Below, one piece after another: positions 54,290-64,000 of a stretch of DNA of 64,000 nucleotides. The DNA is from Nitrobacter sp. Nb-311A. Its GTDB lineage: Bacteria > Pseudomonadota > Alphaproteobacteria > Rhizobiales > Xanthobacteraceae. The position numbers were made by a program, and so were the translations under genes. Below the pieces are notes generated by a model that saw only the letters and a list, made by a program, of their open reading frames with translations, was not told the origin of the DNA and did not search any database. The stretch covers positions 268,398 through 332,397 of the forward strand of contig NZ_CH672416.1 of NCBI RefSeq assembly GCF_000152905.1. The letters are read 5' to 3'. How positions within the stretch are numbered: position 1 is the first letter of the stretch; each line of letters opens with the position of its first letter.

Positions 54290-56845
54290 TCATAAATTCC
54301 TCAGTATTGTGGCCGGCTTCCGGTTGAGCGCCATCAGCGTGCCGATCAATCCCAGCGCCACGGTGACGATCAGCGCGGCGCCCACCACAATAGCCGCGCT
54401 GCCGGCCTGCCATTCGAAACCAAGTGTCATCAACCGCGTCACGATCAGCCACGCGGCAAGCGAACCAGCCGCCATGCCGAACATCGCGGTGGCCGCTCCG
54501 ATCATGAAATACTCCAGCGTATAGGCGCCAAGCAGCCGCAACCTGGTGGCGCCGAGGGTTTTCAGAATCACCGCGTCATAGACGCGGTGCCGATGGCCGG
54601 CAGCCAGCGCACCGCCAAGGACGAGAACCGCCGAGATCAGCGTGACGGCGCTGGCGCAACGGATCGCCAGCACCAGATTGGTGACGACCGTCCCGATGGT
54701 TTCGAGGGCCTCTCGCACGCGCACGCTCGTCACCATCGGGAAGGCGTCGGCGACAGCCTTGATGATCGATGCGTCCTCCGCAAAGCTGCCATGCATTCCG
54801 GTCAGAGTTGCGATATGAGTGTGCGGCGCGCCGCGAAAAGCATTGGGCGAGAACACCAATACGAAGTTGATGCCGAGGCTCTGCCAGTCGACGCTACGCA
54901 TGTTGCTGATGGTGGCCGTGATCTCGCGGCCGAGCACATTCACGACGACGGCGTCGCCGATCTTGAGCCCGAGCCCGTCGGCAAGCTTCTTCTCAAACGA
55001 CACCAGCGGCGGCCCGGCATAGTCTGGTCCCCACCACTCGCCCTCGACCACCTTCGATCCCTTCGGCACCTCGCCGGTGTAGGTCAGGCCGCGATCGCTT
55101 TGCAGCACCCATTGGGCGTCGCGGGAAGGTTTCAGGTCTTCGGCCTTGACGCCGCGCGCCGCGACGATGCGCCCGCGCAGCATCGGCACGTCCTCCACGA
55201 CCGCGTGCGGGGTCAGCCGCCTGAGAAACTCGTCGAACCGGTCCGATACCGACGAGGGAATGTCAATGAAGTACAAGGAGGGGGCGCGCTCCGGCAGCGC
55301 CGCCAAGAACTGCCGCCGCAGATTGCCGTCGATCTGGGTGATCGTAACCAGGACGGCAAGACCGAGGCCGAGCGAAAGCACCACGGACGGCGTCAGCGTT
55401 CCCGGACGATGGATGTTTGAAATCGCAAGCCTCACCATGGTGATCCGGGATCGCGGTAGCCGCCGCGCCAGCGCCATCAGGGCGGAGGCGATGCCGCGCA
55501 ACAATCCGAACACAATCGCCGACGCCGCCACGAACACCAGAGCCACGCGCTTGTCGTAGGCAAGACCAATGGCGATCCCGGCCAAGGTTGCGATCAGGAG
55601 CATCATCAAGACAAGGTAGCGGGTTTGCGGCCGAAGAACTTCGTGAGCAACGGTGTCACGAAACAAGGCCGAGACCGGAATGTCATGAACTCGTGCCAGC
55701 GGCCATATGCCGAATGCCAGCGCCGTCAACAGGCCATATACGGCAGACAACGCCAGTTCATCGGGATGCAGCGTCGGAACGACCGAAAGCGGCAGCAGAT
55801 GGCCGAAGGCGCCGATAATGATGAAAGGCAGCGCAGCTCCGACGATCAGGCCGGCGATTGAACCGAGCGCGGCCAGTACCATCACTTGCACCAGATAAAT
55901 CGCAAATACGTCGCGCCCGGTCGCGCCCACCGCCTTGAACGTTGCAATGGTGTCGCGTCGCCGGTCGATATGACTCTTGACGGCATTGCCGACGCCGACG
56001 CCCCCCACCAGCAAGGCGGCGAGCCCGACCAGGGTCAGGTACTGCGTAAACCGCAAGATGGTCCGCTCAAGTTGCGGCGAGGCATTGGTGCGGCTGCGGA
56101 TGTCCCAGCCCGCCTCCGGCAGCGCCGTTCGCGCGGCATCGACCAGCGCAGTCGCCGTCCGATCATCCGCACCATTGCCCGCAAGCCGAACTCGGTAAAT
56201 CCAGCGCACCAGACTGCCGGGCTGCAGCAATGCCGTGGCGCGCAGGCCATCAATGCTGACCAGGAAGCGCGGCCCGAGCCCAAGTCCGCCTGCCAGCTTG
56301 TCCGGCTCGGCATCAACCACGCTGCGGATCTCGAATCTGGCGCCGCCGATGGTGAGGCGATCGCCGATCTTAAGATCCAGTCGCGCCAGAAGAGCCGGGT
56401 CGGCGGCCGCGCCGAATATTCCGTCTTGTTCGGCGAACAGATCGGACATCCGAATGTCAGGATCCAGCGCCAGCCCGCCGAGCAGGGGATAGGCCTGATC
56501 GACCGCCTTCAGTTCGACCAGCGCCAGCCTGCCGTCCGGCGCGCGCGCCATCGCACGCAGCGTCGCCGCCACCGAGACCGTTCCTCGCGCACGCAGGAAG
56601 GCGATCTCATCCGGCTTGGCTTCGCGCTGAATCAATGAAAACGAAACATCACCGCCGAGCAGCGTGCGGCCCTCGCGCGCCAACCCGTCCGACAGACTGG
56701 AGGCCAAGGAGCCGACGCCGGCAATCGTCATGACGCCGAGCGCGATGCAGGCGATAAAAACATAGAAGCCGCGCAGCCCGCTGCGCAGTTCGCGCAACGC
56801 CAACCGCAATGGAAGGAGCAGCCTGCTGGTCCTGTTTGTCGTCAT
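54290..56845 (-). CDS. ABC transporter permease, FtsX/YbbP type
   Basis: 851 residues from the ATG at 56845. About ten transmembrane helices in the FtsX layout: an N-terminal helix (about residues 25-50), a large periplasmic domain, a central block of helices (about 250-470), a second periplasmic domain (about 480-690) and a C-terminal block of three helices (about 710-850). Works with the adjacent ATPase. The YbbAP/TesA group is linked to export or lipoprotein/acyl-chain functions; the substrate here is unknown. Confidence 0.88.
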   Translation of the reverse strand: MTTNRTSRLLLPLRLALRELRSGLRGFYVFIACIALGVMTIAGVGSLASSLSDGLAREGRTLLGGDVSFSLIQREAKPDEIAFLRARGTVSVAATLRAMARAPDGRLALVELKAVDQAYPLLGGLALDPDIRMSDLFAEQDGIFGAAADPALLARLDLKIGDRLTIGGARFEIRSVVDAEPDKLAGGLGLGPRFLVSIDGLRATALLQPGSLVRWIYRVRLAGNGADDRTATALVDAARTALPEAGWDIRSRTNASPQLERTILRFTQYLTLVGLAALLVGGVGVGNAVKSHIDRRRDTIATFKAVGATGRDVFAIYLVQVMVLAALGSIAGLIVGAALPFIIIGAFGHLLPLSVVPTLHPDELALSAVYGLLTALAFGIWPLARVHDIPVSALFRDTVAHEVLRPQTRYLVLMMLLIATLAGIAIGLAYDKRVALVFVAASAIVFGLLRGIASALMALARRLPRSRITMVRLAISNIHRPGTLTPSVVLSLGLGLAVLVTITQIDGNLRRQFLAALPERAPSLYFIDIPSSVSDRFDEFLRRLTPHAVVEDVPMLRGRIVAARGVKAEDLKPSRDAQWVLQSDRGLTYTGEVPKGSKVVEGEWWGPDYAGPPLVSFEKKLADGLGLKIGDAVVVNVLGREITATISNMRSVDWQSLGINFVLVFSPNAFRGAPHTHIATLTGMHGSFAEDASIIKAVADAFPMVTSVRVREALETIGTVVTNLVLAIRCASAVTLISAVLVLGGALAAGHRHRVYDAVILKTLGATRLRLLGAYTLEYFMIGAATAMFGMAAGSLAAWLIVTRLMTLGFEWQAGSAAIVVGAALIVTVALGLIGTLMALNRKPATILRNL

Positions 56846-56927
56846 GCGCGAAAGGCCATGAAGACGGATGGGGCGCACCGATGACGGTGTTTTGGCTTAC
56901 CGCACCTCGGGAATGGCGGATGACAAG

Positions 56928-57650
56928 TCATCGACCTGCCCCGTCGATGCGCCCCGAGCGTAGTTTCACAACGCGGTCGCAACGTTGCGCCAGCGCGGTA
57001 TCGTGGGTCACCAGCACCAGTGTCATGCCGCGTTCCGCGTGCTTGGCGAACAGGAGATCGACGATCTGCTGGCCGGTCGCCTCATCCAGGTTGCCGGTCG
57101 GCTCGTCGGCGACAAGTATCGCCGGATCTGGCGCGAACGCCCGCGCCAGCGCCACGCGCTGCTGCTCGCCGCCAGATAGCTGCGCCGGATAATGATGCAG
57201 CCGCGCGCCGAGACCTACAGCATTCAACTCGCTCGCTGCACGCGCCGACGCGTCTGGCGCGCCTGCGAGTTCGAGTGGCACGGCGACATTCTCCAACGCC
57301 GTCATGGTCGGGATCAGATGAAAGGACTGGAACACAATGCCGACATGACGACCGCGAAATCGCGCCAGACCGTCTTCGTCGAGAGCGTTGAAATGGGCGC
57401 CATCGACCACCACCTCTCCACTGTCGGGACGCTCCAGTCCCGCCATGACCATGAGAAGGGTGGATTTTCCCGACCCGGACGGACCGATCAAACCGATCGC
57501 TTCGGCTCGGGCAATGCGGAGACTGATGTCTTTCAGGATATGAACGCGCGCAGCGCCGCTGCCAAGCGTAAGATTGACATTGGAAATGGCGATGGCATCC
57601 GGGATTTCGGAATAACCGGCTGGAGACGAGCGTTCGATGAGATTGTCCAT
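56928..57650 (-). CDS. ABC transporter ATP-binding protein (YbbA-like)
   Basis: 240 residues. Walker A GPSGSGKST, Q-loop, signature LSGGEQQRVALARAF, Walker B ILVADEPTGNLDEATGQQI and H-loop LVTHD. The FQSFHLIPTMTALENVAVPLELAG segment is typical of the LolD/YbbA group. Followed by the large permease gene (82 bases) and divergent from the SGNH esterase gene, the usual YbbA-YbbP-TesA arrangement. Confidence 0.93.
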   Translation of the reverse strand: MDNLIERSSPAGYSEIPDAIAISNVNLTLGSGAARVHILKDISLRIARAEAIGLIGPSGSGKSTLLMVMAGLERPDSGEVVVDGAHFNALDEDGLARFRGRHVGIVFQSFHLIPTMTALENVAVPLELAGAPDASARAASELNAVGLGARLHHYPAQLSGGEQQRVALARAFAPDPAILVADEPTGNLDEATGQQIVDLLFAKHAERGMTLVLVTHDTALAQRCDRVVKLRSGRIDGAGR

Positions 57651-57732
57651 GCCTGATCCTATGTTCGCCTATCCTGCCGCACCGCTCCGAGCGAACTTCG
57701 GATTCAGAAGGACACTGGAAACTTATTCCAGG

Positions 57733-58479
57733 ATGCTTGGGTTCAGAAAGTCTCGAGAGCGCCTGAAGCAAAATGACGGAGACCTTCCGAGCCGCCTTGC
57801 TGGCTCATATGGCATTTCTTTTTCAGCGATCGAGAGGTTGACGCGCAGGTTTGCGTGCCTGCTGGTTGGCGCTGGCCTGGTTATCGCAGGACCGGTCCGG
57901 GCGTCCGACGCCCCCGTCAGGATCGTGGTGCTCGGCGATTCCTTAAGCGCCGGCCTCGGACTTCCCGCCGCCGACGCATTTCCCGCTCAACTGGAAAAGA
58001 CGTTAAAAGACAAGGGGATGAACATCACGATCAACAATGCCGGCGTCTCCGGCGACACCGCGTCCGGCGGTCTTGACCGGCTGGACTGGTCCGTTCCGGC
58101 CGGCACGCAAGGCGTCATCCTGGAACTGGGCGCAAACGATGCGCTGCGCGGCATTGATCCCAAGGTGACGAGCGCCGCGCTGGACGAAATCCTCAAACGC
58201 CTGAAGGCGCGCAATGTCGCGGTCCTGCTATGCGGCATGGTCGCGCCGCCGAATTACGGCGACGAATACGCCGCTCAATTCAACGCAATCTTTCCCGATC
58301 TCGCGAAGAAATATGACGTACCCTTATATCCATTCTTCCTGGAAGGCGTTGCGGCGAATGCCGAACTCAATCAGGCGGACGGAATGCATCCCACGACGGC
58401 TGGCGTGACAATGATCGTCAGGAATATTCTGCCCACGGTTGAAGCCTTTCTCGACACACTTCCCGCGGGGAAAACTTGA
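57733..58479 (+). CDS. tesA: SGNH-hydrolase arylesterase/acyl-CoA thioesterase I (TesA-like)
   Basis: About 248 residues from the ATG at 57733; the frame is open to 57637, which would overlap the ATPase start, so the exact start is uncertain. Signal peptide around RFACLLVGAGLVIAGPVRA. Block I GDSLSAGLGL (nucleophile Ser), block III GANDALRG, block V DGMHPTTAG (Asp, His). Predicted periplasmic esterase. Divergent from the ybbA-like gene with a short shared promoter region. Confidence 0.88.
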   Translation: MLGFRKSRERLKQNDGDLPSRLAGSYGISFSAIERLTRRFACLLVGAGLVIAGPVRASDAPVRIVVLGDSLSAGLGLPAADAFPAQLEKTLKDKGMNITINNAGVSGDTASGGLDRLDWSVPAGTQGVILELGANDALRGIDPKVTSAALDEILKRLKARNVAVLLCGMVAPPNYGDEYAAQFNAIFPDLAKKYDVPLYPFFLEGVAANAELNQADGMHPTTAGVTMIVRNILPTVEAFLDTLPAGKT

Positions 58480-58617
58480 AAAGGCATGCGCATCCAGGCC
58501 ACGGCTTGCACCGTCATGAAACTGCGATAGAACGGCAGCCGTAATCGTCGCCAAGCCGACAGACGATTGTCCCGGCTGCGATAGCGGCGGGACCAAAGCC
58601 AAGCGTCGAGGATTGCG

Positions 58618-59154
58618 ATGCCGCGTTTGTTCACGGGACTGGAAATACCGCCCGAGATTTGCCACACGCTGTCCGGTCTGCGCGGCGGCTTGCCAGGCGC
58701 CCGCTGGATCGATCCGGAGAACTATCACCTCACCCTCCGCTTCATCGGCGATATCGACGGCGCGGCCGCGAACGAGGTCGCATCGGTGCTGCTGCGGGTC
58801 AATCGCAAGCCTTTCGAGGTGACACTGCGGGGGCTGTCGAGTTTTGGCGGCAAGAAGCCGCGCGCCGTGGTCGCCTCGGTGGAACCGAGCGCGCCCCTGG
58901 TCGAATTGCAGGCCGAGCTTGAACGGCTGATGCAGCGGTGCGGGCTGGGTGCCGAAGGACGCAAGTTCACGCCCCACGTCACGCTGGCGCGCTTGCGCGA
59001 TGCATCGAACCAGGACGTCGCGAACTATCTGTCGATTCGGGGTTACTTCCCAACCACGGTATTCACCGCCGAGCGATTCGTGTTGTTCTCCTCACGCGCC
59101 TCGGTCGGCGGGGGCCCTTACGTCATCGAGGACGCCTACGAGCTCAACGCGTAA
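58618..59154 (+). CDS. thpR: RNA 2',3'-cyclic phosphodiesterase
   Basis: 178 residues. 2H-phosphoesterase with both HxTx motifs: HLTLRFIGD and HVTLARLRD. RLFTGLEIPPEI and FGGKKPRAVVA fit the LigT/ThpR family. It opens 2',3'-cyclic phosphates, with reversible 2'-5' ligase activity in vitro. A GTCCCG/CGGGAC hairpin lies upstream at 58569-58593 without a T-run. Confidence 0.93.
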   Translation: MPRLFTGLEIPPEICHTLSGLRGGLPGARWIDPENYHLTLRFIGDIDGAAANEVASVLLRVNRKPFEVTLRGLSSFGGKKPRAVVASVEPSAPLVELQAELERLMQRCGLGAEGRKFTPHVTLARLRDASNQDVANYLSIRGYFPTTVFTAERFVLFSSRASVGGGPYVIEDAYELNA

Positions 59155-59226
59155 TCGCTGATTCGCAAGACTTTTCAACCAAATTCACGCCTTGCGTTCC
59201 CGCCGCCCAGGAGTCGTAACTGACCG

Positions 59227-60411
59227 ATGTTTTCGGCGTCTTCCACATCGTTCCGGAATCACTATCAGGCCCTCGTCGCCTCTGGCGCGATCGAGGCGGA
59301 CGCCGCGCAGGCGCGGGCGGTGGAAGCGCTTGCCGCGCTGGACGAACGGCTCATGACCTACAAGCCCGCGGGCAGGTCAGGCTTCCTCGACAAGCTCTTC
59401 CATTCCGATGACGAACCTCCGCCGAAGGGACTTTATATCCATGGTGACGTCGGGCGCGGCAAAACCATGCTGATGGATCTATTCTTCCAGGAGAGCCAGA
59501 TCGCCCACAAACGCCGGGTCCATTTCCATGAGTTCATGGCAGACGTCCATGAACGCATCTTTGCCTTTCGCCAGAGCATCGCGCGCGGTGAGATAGCCGA
59601 CGCCGACGTCGTTCAGCTCACCGCGACATCGATATTCGAGCAAGCGTGGCTTTTGTGCTTCGACGAATTTCATGTCACCGATATCGCCGACGCCATGATC
59701 CTCGGCCGCCTGTTCGCGCGGCTGTTTGAACTCGGCACCGTCGTGGTGGCGACATCGAACGTGCCTCCTGACAACCTCTATGAAGGCGGCCTCAACCGCG
59801 TGCTGTTCCTGCCATTCCTTGCGCAGATCGAGGAACGCATGGACGTGCTGCGTCTCGACGCCCGCACGGATTTCCGCATGGAGAAGCTCGCCAGCGTCAA
59901 GATGTGGTTAACACCCGCCGACGCCGAGGCCGAGGAGGCGCTCGACAGGGCGTGGACGCTCATGACCGGCGGCGCGCCCTGCAAGCCGCGCGACATCGCG
60001 ATCAAAGGCCGCCTGCTGCACGTGCCATGCTCGGCCCACGGCGTCGCGCGCTTTTCCTTTGCAACCCTGTGCGAGCAGCCGCTTGCTGCTTCCGACTACC
60101 TCCGTCTTGCGCGGGATTATCATACCATTATGATCGACCGCATCCCGGTGATGGACCATGCCGACCGCGACGCCGCCAAGCGGTTCATCGCCCTGATCGA
60201 CGCGCTGTATGACAACGGCGTGAAACTGATGGCCTCGAGCGATGCCGATCCGCTTTCGCTCTATCGTACCAGCGAGGGCTTCGAGGCGAATGAATTCAAG
60301 CGCACCTCCTCGCGCCTGATCGAGATGAACGCGGAATCCTATCTGGCCAAGGCTCACGGCCGCAGCGATTCCGCAGCCAGCAGCTCCAGCGCCGGACTGG
60401 TCGAGACTTGA
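59227..60411 (+). CDS. zapE: Cell-division ATPase ZapE (AFG1 family)
   Basis: 394 residues. Walker A GDVGRGKTMLMD (about residue 80), Walker B LLCFDEFHVTDIADA and arginine region NVPPDNLYEGGLNR, all AFG1-type. In E. coli ZapE destabilises FtsZ rings under stress; in mitochondria the relative Lace1/Afg1 helps degrade membrane proteins. Lies 105 bases before mdh. Confidence 0.93.
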   Translation: MFSASSTSFRNHYQALVASGAIEADAAQARAVEALAALDERLMTYKPAGRSGFLDKLFHSDDEPPPKGLYIHGDVGRGKTMLMDLFFQESQIAHKRRVHFHEFMADVHERIFAFRQSIARGEIADADVVQLTATSIFEQAWLLCFDEFHVTDIADAMILGRLFARLFELGTVVVATSNVPPDNLYEGGLNRVLFLPFLAQIEERMDVLRLDARTDFRMEKLASVKMWLTPADAEAEEALDRAWTLMTGGAPCKPRDIAIKGRLLHVPCSAHGVARFSFATLCEQPLAASDYLRLARDYHTIMIDRIPVMDHADRDAAKRFIALIDALYDNGVKLMASSDADPLSLYRTSEGFEANEFKRTSSRLIEMNAESYLAKAHGRSDSAASSSSAGLVET

Positions 60412-60509
60412 CGTTGCACGTTGCGACGACTTGAACGGGCGGGACGAAAGGTCTAACCACGATCGTATCGAGATTTTCTCGTCCTGCATGTTTTGCCATC
60501 AAAGGATAG

Positions 60510-61484
<975 letters not shown>

Positions 61485-61631
61485 TCGGCACGGCCATCAG
61501 TACGGTGCCGAGGGGATACGCATGCGCCGCCGGCAAGGCCATCGCGGCGGGCATATCTTGGCCGGCGAAAAATAGTGAACTCGAAGTGGCCCTTGCCAGA
61601 ACTGTCCTGCCGCGGGTCGGAGACCATCCAG

Positions 61632-62831
61632 ATGAACATCCACGAATATCAGGCCAAGGCGTTGCTGCGCGAGTTCGGCGTGCCGGTCTCGCGCGGGGTG
61701 CCGGCGCTCAAAGCATCGGAGGCCGAGGCAGCGGCGCACACGCTGGGCGGTCCGGTCTGGGTGGTGAAAAGCCAGATCCATGCGGGCGGCCGCGGCAAGG
61801 GCACATTCAAGGAATCCGCCGCCGGCGACAAGGGCGGCGTCCGCCTTGCCAGATCGATCGACGAGGTGAAGCAGTTTGCCGGCCAGATGCTTGGCGCGAC
61901 GCTGGTTACGGCGCAGACCGGCCCGGCCGGCAAGCAGGTCAACCGCCTCTACATCGAGGAAGGCTCTGACATCGACAAGGAGTTCTATCTCTCGGCGCTG
62001 GTCGATCGCGAGACATCGAGGATTTCGTTCGTCGTCTCGACCGAAGGCGGAATGAATATTGAGGAAGTCGCCCACAAAACGCCTGAGAAGATCGTGACCT
62101 TCTCGGTCGATCCCGTCACGGGGGTGATGGGCCATCACGGCCGCACCGCCGCCAAGGCGCTGGGATTGCGCGGCGATCTCGGCAAGCAGGCGGAGAAGCT
62201 GGTGGCGCAGCTTTATAACGCCTTCATCGCCAAGGACATGGCGATGCTGGAAATCAATCCGCTGGTGGTCACGAAGCAAGGCGAACTGCGCGTGCTCGAC
62301 GCCAAGATATCGTTCGACAGCAACGCGCTGTACCGCCACTCCGAGGTCGTGGCGCTACGCGACGAGAGCGAGGAAGACGCCAAGGAAATCAAGGCGTCGA
62401 GGTATGATCTGAGTTACGTCGCGCTCGACGGCCAGATCGGCTGCATGGTCAACGGCGCCGGCCTTGCCATGGCGACCATGGACATCATCAAGCTCTACGG
62501 CATGAGCCCTGCGAACTTCCTCGACGTCGGCGGCGGCGCCACCAAGGACAAGGTCGCCGCCGCCTTCAAGATCATCACCGCCGATCCGAATGTGAAGGGC
62601 ATCCTGATCAATATCTTCGGCGGCATCATGAAGTGCGACGTCATCGCCGACGGCGTCGTCGCCGCGGTGAAACAGGTGGGGCTGAATGTGCCGCTGGTGG
62701 TTCGCCTCGAAGGCACCAATGTCGACGCCGGCAAGAAGATTATCCGCGAGTCGGGCCTCAACGTGCTGCCCGCCGACGATCTCGACGACGCGGCACAAAA
62801 GATCGTCAAGGCCGTGAAGGGGGTCGCGTGA
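61632..62831 (+). CDS. sucC: Succinate-CoA ligase, beta subunit
   Basis: 399 residues from the ATG at 61632. [20 protein letters not shown] start, ATP-grasp [28 protein letters not shown] and the [11 protein letters not shown] signature. Joins succinate and CoA with ATP or GTP, reversible. Its stop overlaps the sucD start as TGATG. Confidence 0.97.
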   Translation: MNIHEYQAKALLREFGVPVSRGVPALKASEAEAAAHTLGGPVWVVKSQIHAGGRGKGTFKESAAGDKGGVRLARSIDEVKQFAGQMLGATLVTAQTGPAGKQVNRLYIEEGSDIDKEFYLSALVDRETSRISFVVSTEGGMNIEEVAHKTPEKIVTFSVDPVTGVMGHHGRTAAKALGLRGDLGKQAEKLVAQLYNAFIAKDMAMLEINPLVVTKQGELRVLDAKISFDSNALYRHSEVVALRDESEEDAKEIKASRYDLSYVALDGQIGCMVNGAGLAMATMDIIKLYGMSPANFLDVGGGATKDKVAAAFKIITADPNVKGILINIFGGIMKCDVIADGVVAAVKQVGLNVPLVVRLEGTNVDAGKKIIRESGLNVLPADDLDDAAQKIVKAVKGVA

Positions 62832-63715
62832 TGTCCATCCTGATCGACAAGAACACCAGGGTCATCTGCCAGGGCTTCACCGGCAAGAACGGCACGTTCC
62901 ATTCCGAGGCCGCCATCGCCTACGGCACCAAGATGGTCGGCGGCACCTCCCCGGGCAAAGGCGGACAGACCCATCTCGACCTGCCGGTGTTCGACACCGT
63001 CCGCGAAGCCCGCGAGGCGACCGGCGCCGACGCCAGCGTAGTCTATGTGCCGCCGGCAGGCGCCGCAGATGCGATATGCGAGGCGATCGACGCCGAAATC
63101 CCGCTGATCGTCTGTATCACGGAGGGCATTCCGGTGCTGGACATGGTGCGGGTCAAGCGCTCGCTGTCGGGTTCGAAGTCGCGGCTGATCGGGCCGAATT
63201 GCCCGGGCGTCGTGACCGCGGGCGAATGCAAGATCGGCATCATGCCGGCGAACATCTTCAAAACCGGCAATGTCGGCATCGTCTCCCGCTCAGGCACGCT
63301 GACCTATGAGGCGGTGTTCCAGACCAGTCAGGAGGGCCTCGGTCAGACCACGGCGGTCGGCATCGGCGGCGACCCGGTCAAGGGCACGGAGTTCATCGAC
63401 GTGCTGGAAATGTTTCTGGCCGACCCCAAGACCAGCGCGATCGTCATGATCGGCGAGATCGGCGGTTCGGCCGAGGAAGACGCCGCCCAGTTCCTGATCG
63501 ACGAGGCCAAACGCGGCCGCAAGAAGCCCGTGGTCGGCTTCATTGCCGGGGTCACAGCGCCTCCAGGCCGCCGCATGGGACATGCGGGCGCGATCATTTC
63601 CGGTGGAAAGGGCGATGCCGTATCCAAGACTGCGGCCATGGAAGCGGCCGGAATCGTGGTTTCCCCGTCCCCCGCACGATTGGGAAAAACTCTTGTCGAA
63701 AAATTGAAGTCCTGA
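62831..63715 (+). CDS. sucD: Succinate-CoA ligase, alpha subunit
   Basis: 294 residues from the ATG at 62831, overlapping the sucC TGA. CoA-binding [32 protein letters not shown], and the phosphohistidine in [14 protein letters not shown]. The catalytic partner of SucC. A 132-base gap precedes sucA with no terminator seen. Confidence 0.97.
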   Translation: MSILIDKNTRVICQGFTGKNGTFHSEAAIAYGTKMVGGTSPGKGGQTHLDLPVFDTVREAREATGADASVVYVPPAGAADAICEAIDAEIPLIVCITEGIPVLDMVRVKRSLSGSKSRLIGPNCPGVVTAGECKIGIMPANIFKTGNVGIVSRSGTLTYEAVFQTSQEGLGQTTAVGIGGDPVKGTEFIDVLEMFLADPKTSAIVMIGEIGGSAEEDAAQFLIDEAKRGRKKPVVGFIAGVTAPPGRRMGHAGAIISGGKGDAVSKTAAMEAAGIVVSPSPARLGKTLVEKLKS

Positions 63716-63847
63716 TTCATCTCTTGGTTCTTTTCGGCGGGAAGTTTCTCCCCAAATAAGGTAACGTTTGAATTCGCTCTGATCTCGCCGGGGGGAAAGC
63801 GCGTGCGCTGTCTGTCACGCGCATGACCGAAAACGTCAGGACGCGAT

Positions 63848-64000
63848 ATGTCTCGCCAGGACGCGAATACCGCATTTGCCCTTTCCTCGTTCTTGCAGGG
63901 CGCGAATGCCAGCTACATCGACGGACTTTACGCCCGCTATCAGAAGGATCCCGGTTCGGTCGACGCCGAGTGGCAGGAATTCTTCAAAAGCCTGAAGGAC
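63848..64000 (+). CDS. sucA: 2-oxoglutarate dehydrogenase E1, N-terminal part
   Basis: The first 51 codons, running off the window. MSRQDANTAFALSSFLQGAN then SYIDGLYARYQKDPGSVDAE and WQEFFKSLKD is the standard E1 N-terminus that binds the E2 core. It continues beyond 64000. Confidence 0.96.
   Translation, partial: MSRQDANTAFALSSFLQGANASYIDGLYARYQKDPGSVDAEWQEFFKSLKD

Noticed and set aside
58569-58593. Hairpin GTCCCG...CGGGAC between tesA and thpR considered as a terminator
   Set aside because: No T-run follows on either strand and the stem is short with a mismatched inner part.

Overview
The window is a contiguous chromosomal segment of about 62-64% GC from an alphaproteobacterium. Gene content and protein style point to the Bradyrhizobiaceae/Nitrobacteraceae, with Nitrobacter or a close relative of Bradyrhizobium/Rhodopseudomonas most likely. 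Supporting signs are a GcrA cell-cycle regulator with GANTC sites in front of it, an EipA (DUF1134) envelope protein, an alphaproteobacterial Mic60/mitofilin gene inside a hem cluster, the mdh-sucC-sucD-sucA order, and many short palindromic intergenic repeats. The genus is inferred from memory of these families, not from a search. No phage, insertion sequence, CRISPR array or rRNA was found.

Layout. 1-6.5 kb: the 3' end of cysQ, a YHS-domain protein, EipA, a membrane-anchored coiled-coil protein, argD-argF and gcrA. 6.7-14.5 kb: a complete phosphate regulon on the minus strand, read in the order MprF-like membrane protein, phoR, pstS, pstC, pstA, pstB, phoU, phoB, with a tandem Pho-box array between phoR and pstS. 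14.7-20.8 kb: envelope and signalling genes (small membrane protein plus BON/OmpA protein, polysaccharide deacetylase, degenerate GGDEF-EAL protein, two small unknowns). 20.9-25.1 kb: rpmF, mtgA with a tiny coupled ORF, farnesyl diphosphate synthase, ispG and a Zur-like regulator. 25.5-32.5 kb: alpha/beta hydrolase, methyltransferase, mutS, FAD amine oxidase, a frameshifted SDR remnant and a GNAT enzyme. 32.6-37.5 kb: ppa, folD, yggU, yggT, tRNA-Ala(CGC), an SDR, a TerB-like protein, a secreted Cys-rich peptide and tRNA-Thr(CGT). 37.6-45 kb: hemC-hemD-mic60-hemY on the minus strand, then tsaD-gpsA-EVE on the plus strand. 45-50 kb: acs, an S24-type regulator, a DUF952 protein and pyrD. 50-58.5 kb: ATP-dependent DNA ligase with its MBL exonuclease partner, a Bax-inhibitor-like protein, an ABC export pair and a divergent SGNH esterase. 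58.6-64 kb: thpR, zapE and the TCA genes mdh, sucC, sucD and the start of sucA.

How genes work together. The pst/pho cluster is a full phosphate sensing and uptake system. Tetrapyrrole synthesis (hemC, hemD), isoprenoid synthesis (ispG, farnesyl diphosphate synthase), arginine synthesis (argD, argF) and the 2-oxoglutarate-to-malate part of the TCA cycle are housekeeping blocks. The most striking non-gene feature is a set of dispersed palindromic repeats (families A, B and C). They sit directly against genes: the TAG stop codons of five genes are the first bases of a repeat copy, and the DNA ligase gene ends inside another copy. No clearly new multi-gene system was found. The best candidates for follow-up are the membrane protein fused by overlap to phoR, the small ORF coupled to mtgA, the repeat-stop-codon association, and the in-frame insertion in the DNA ligase.
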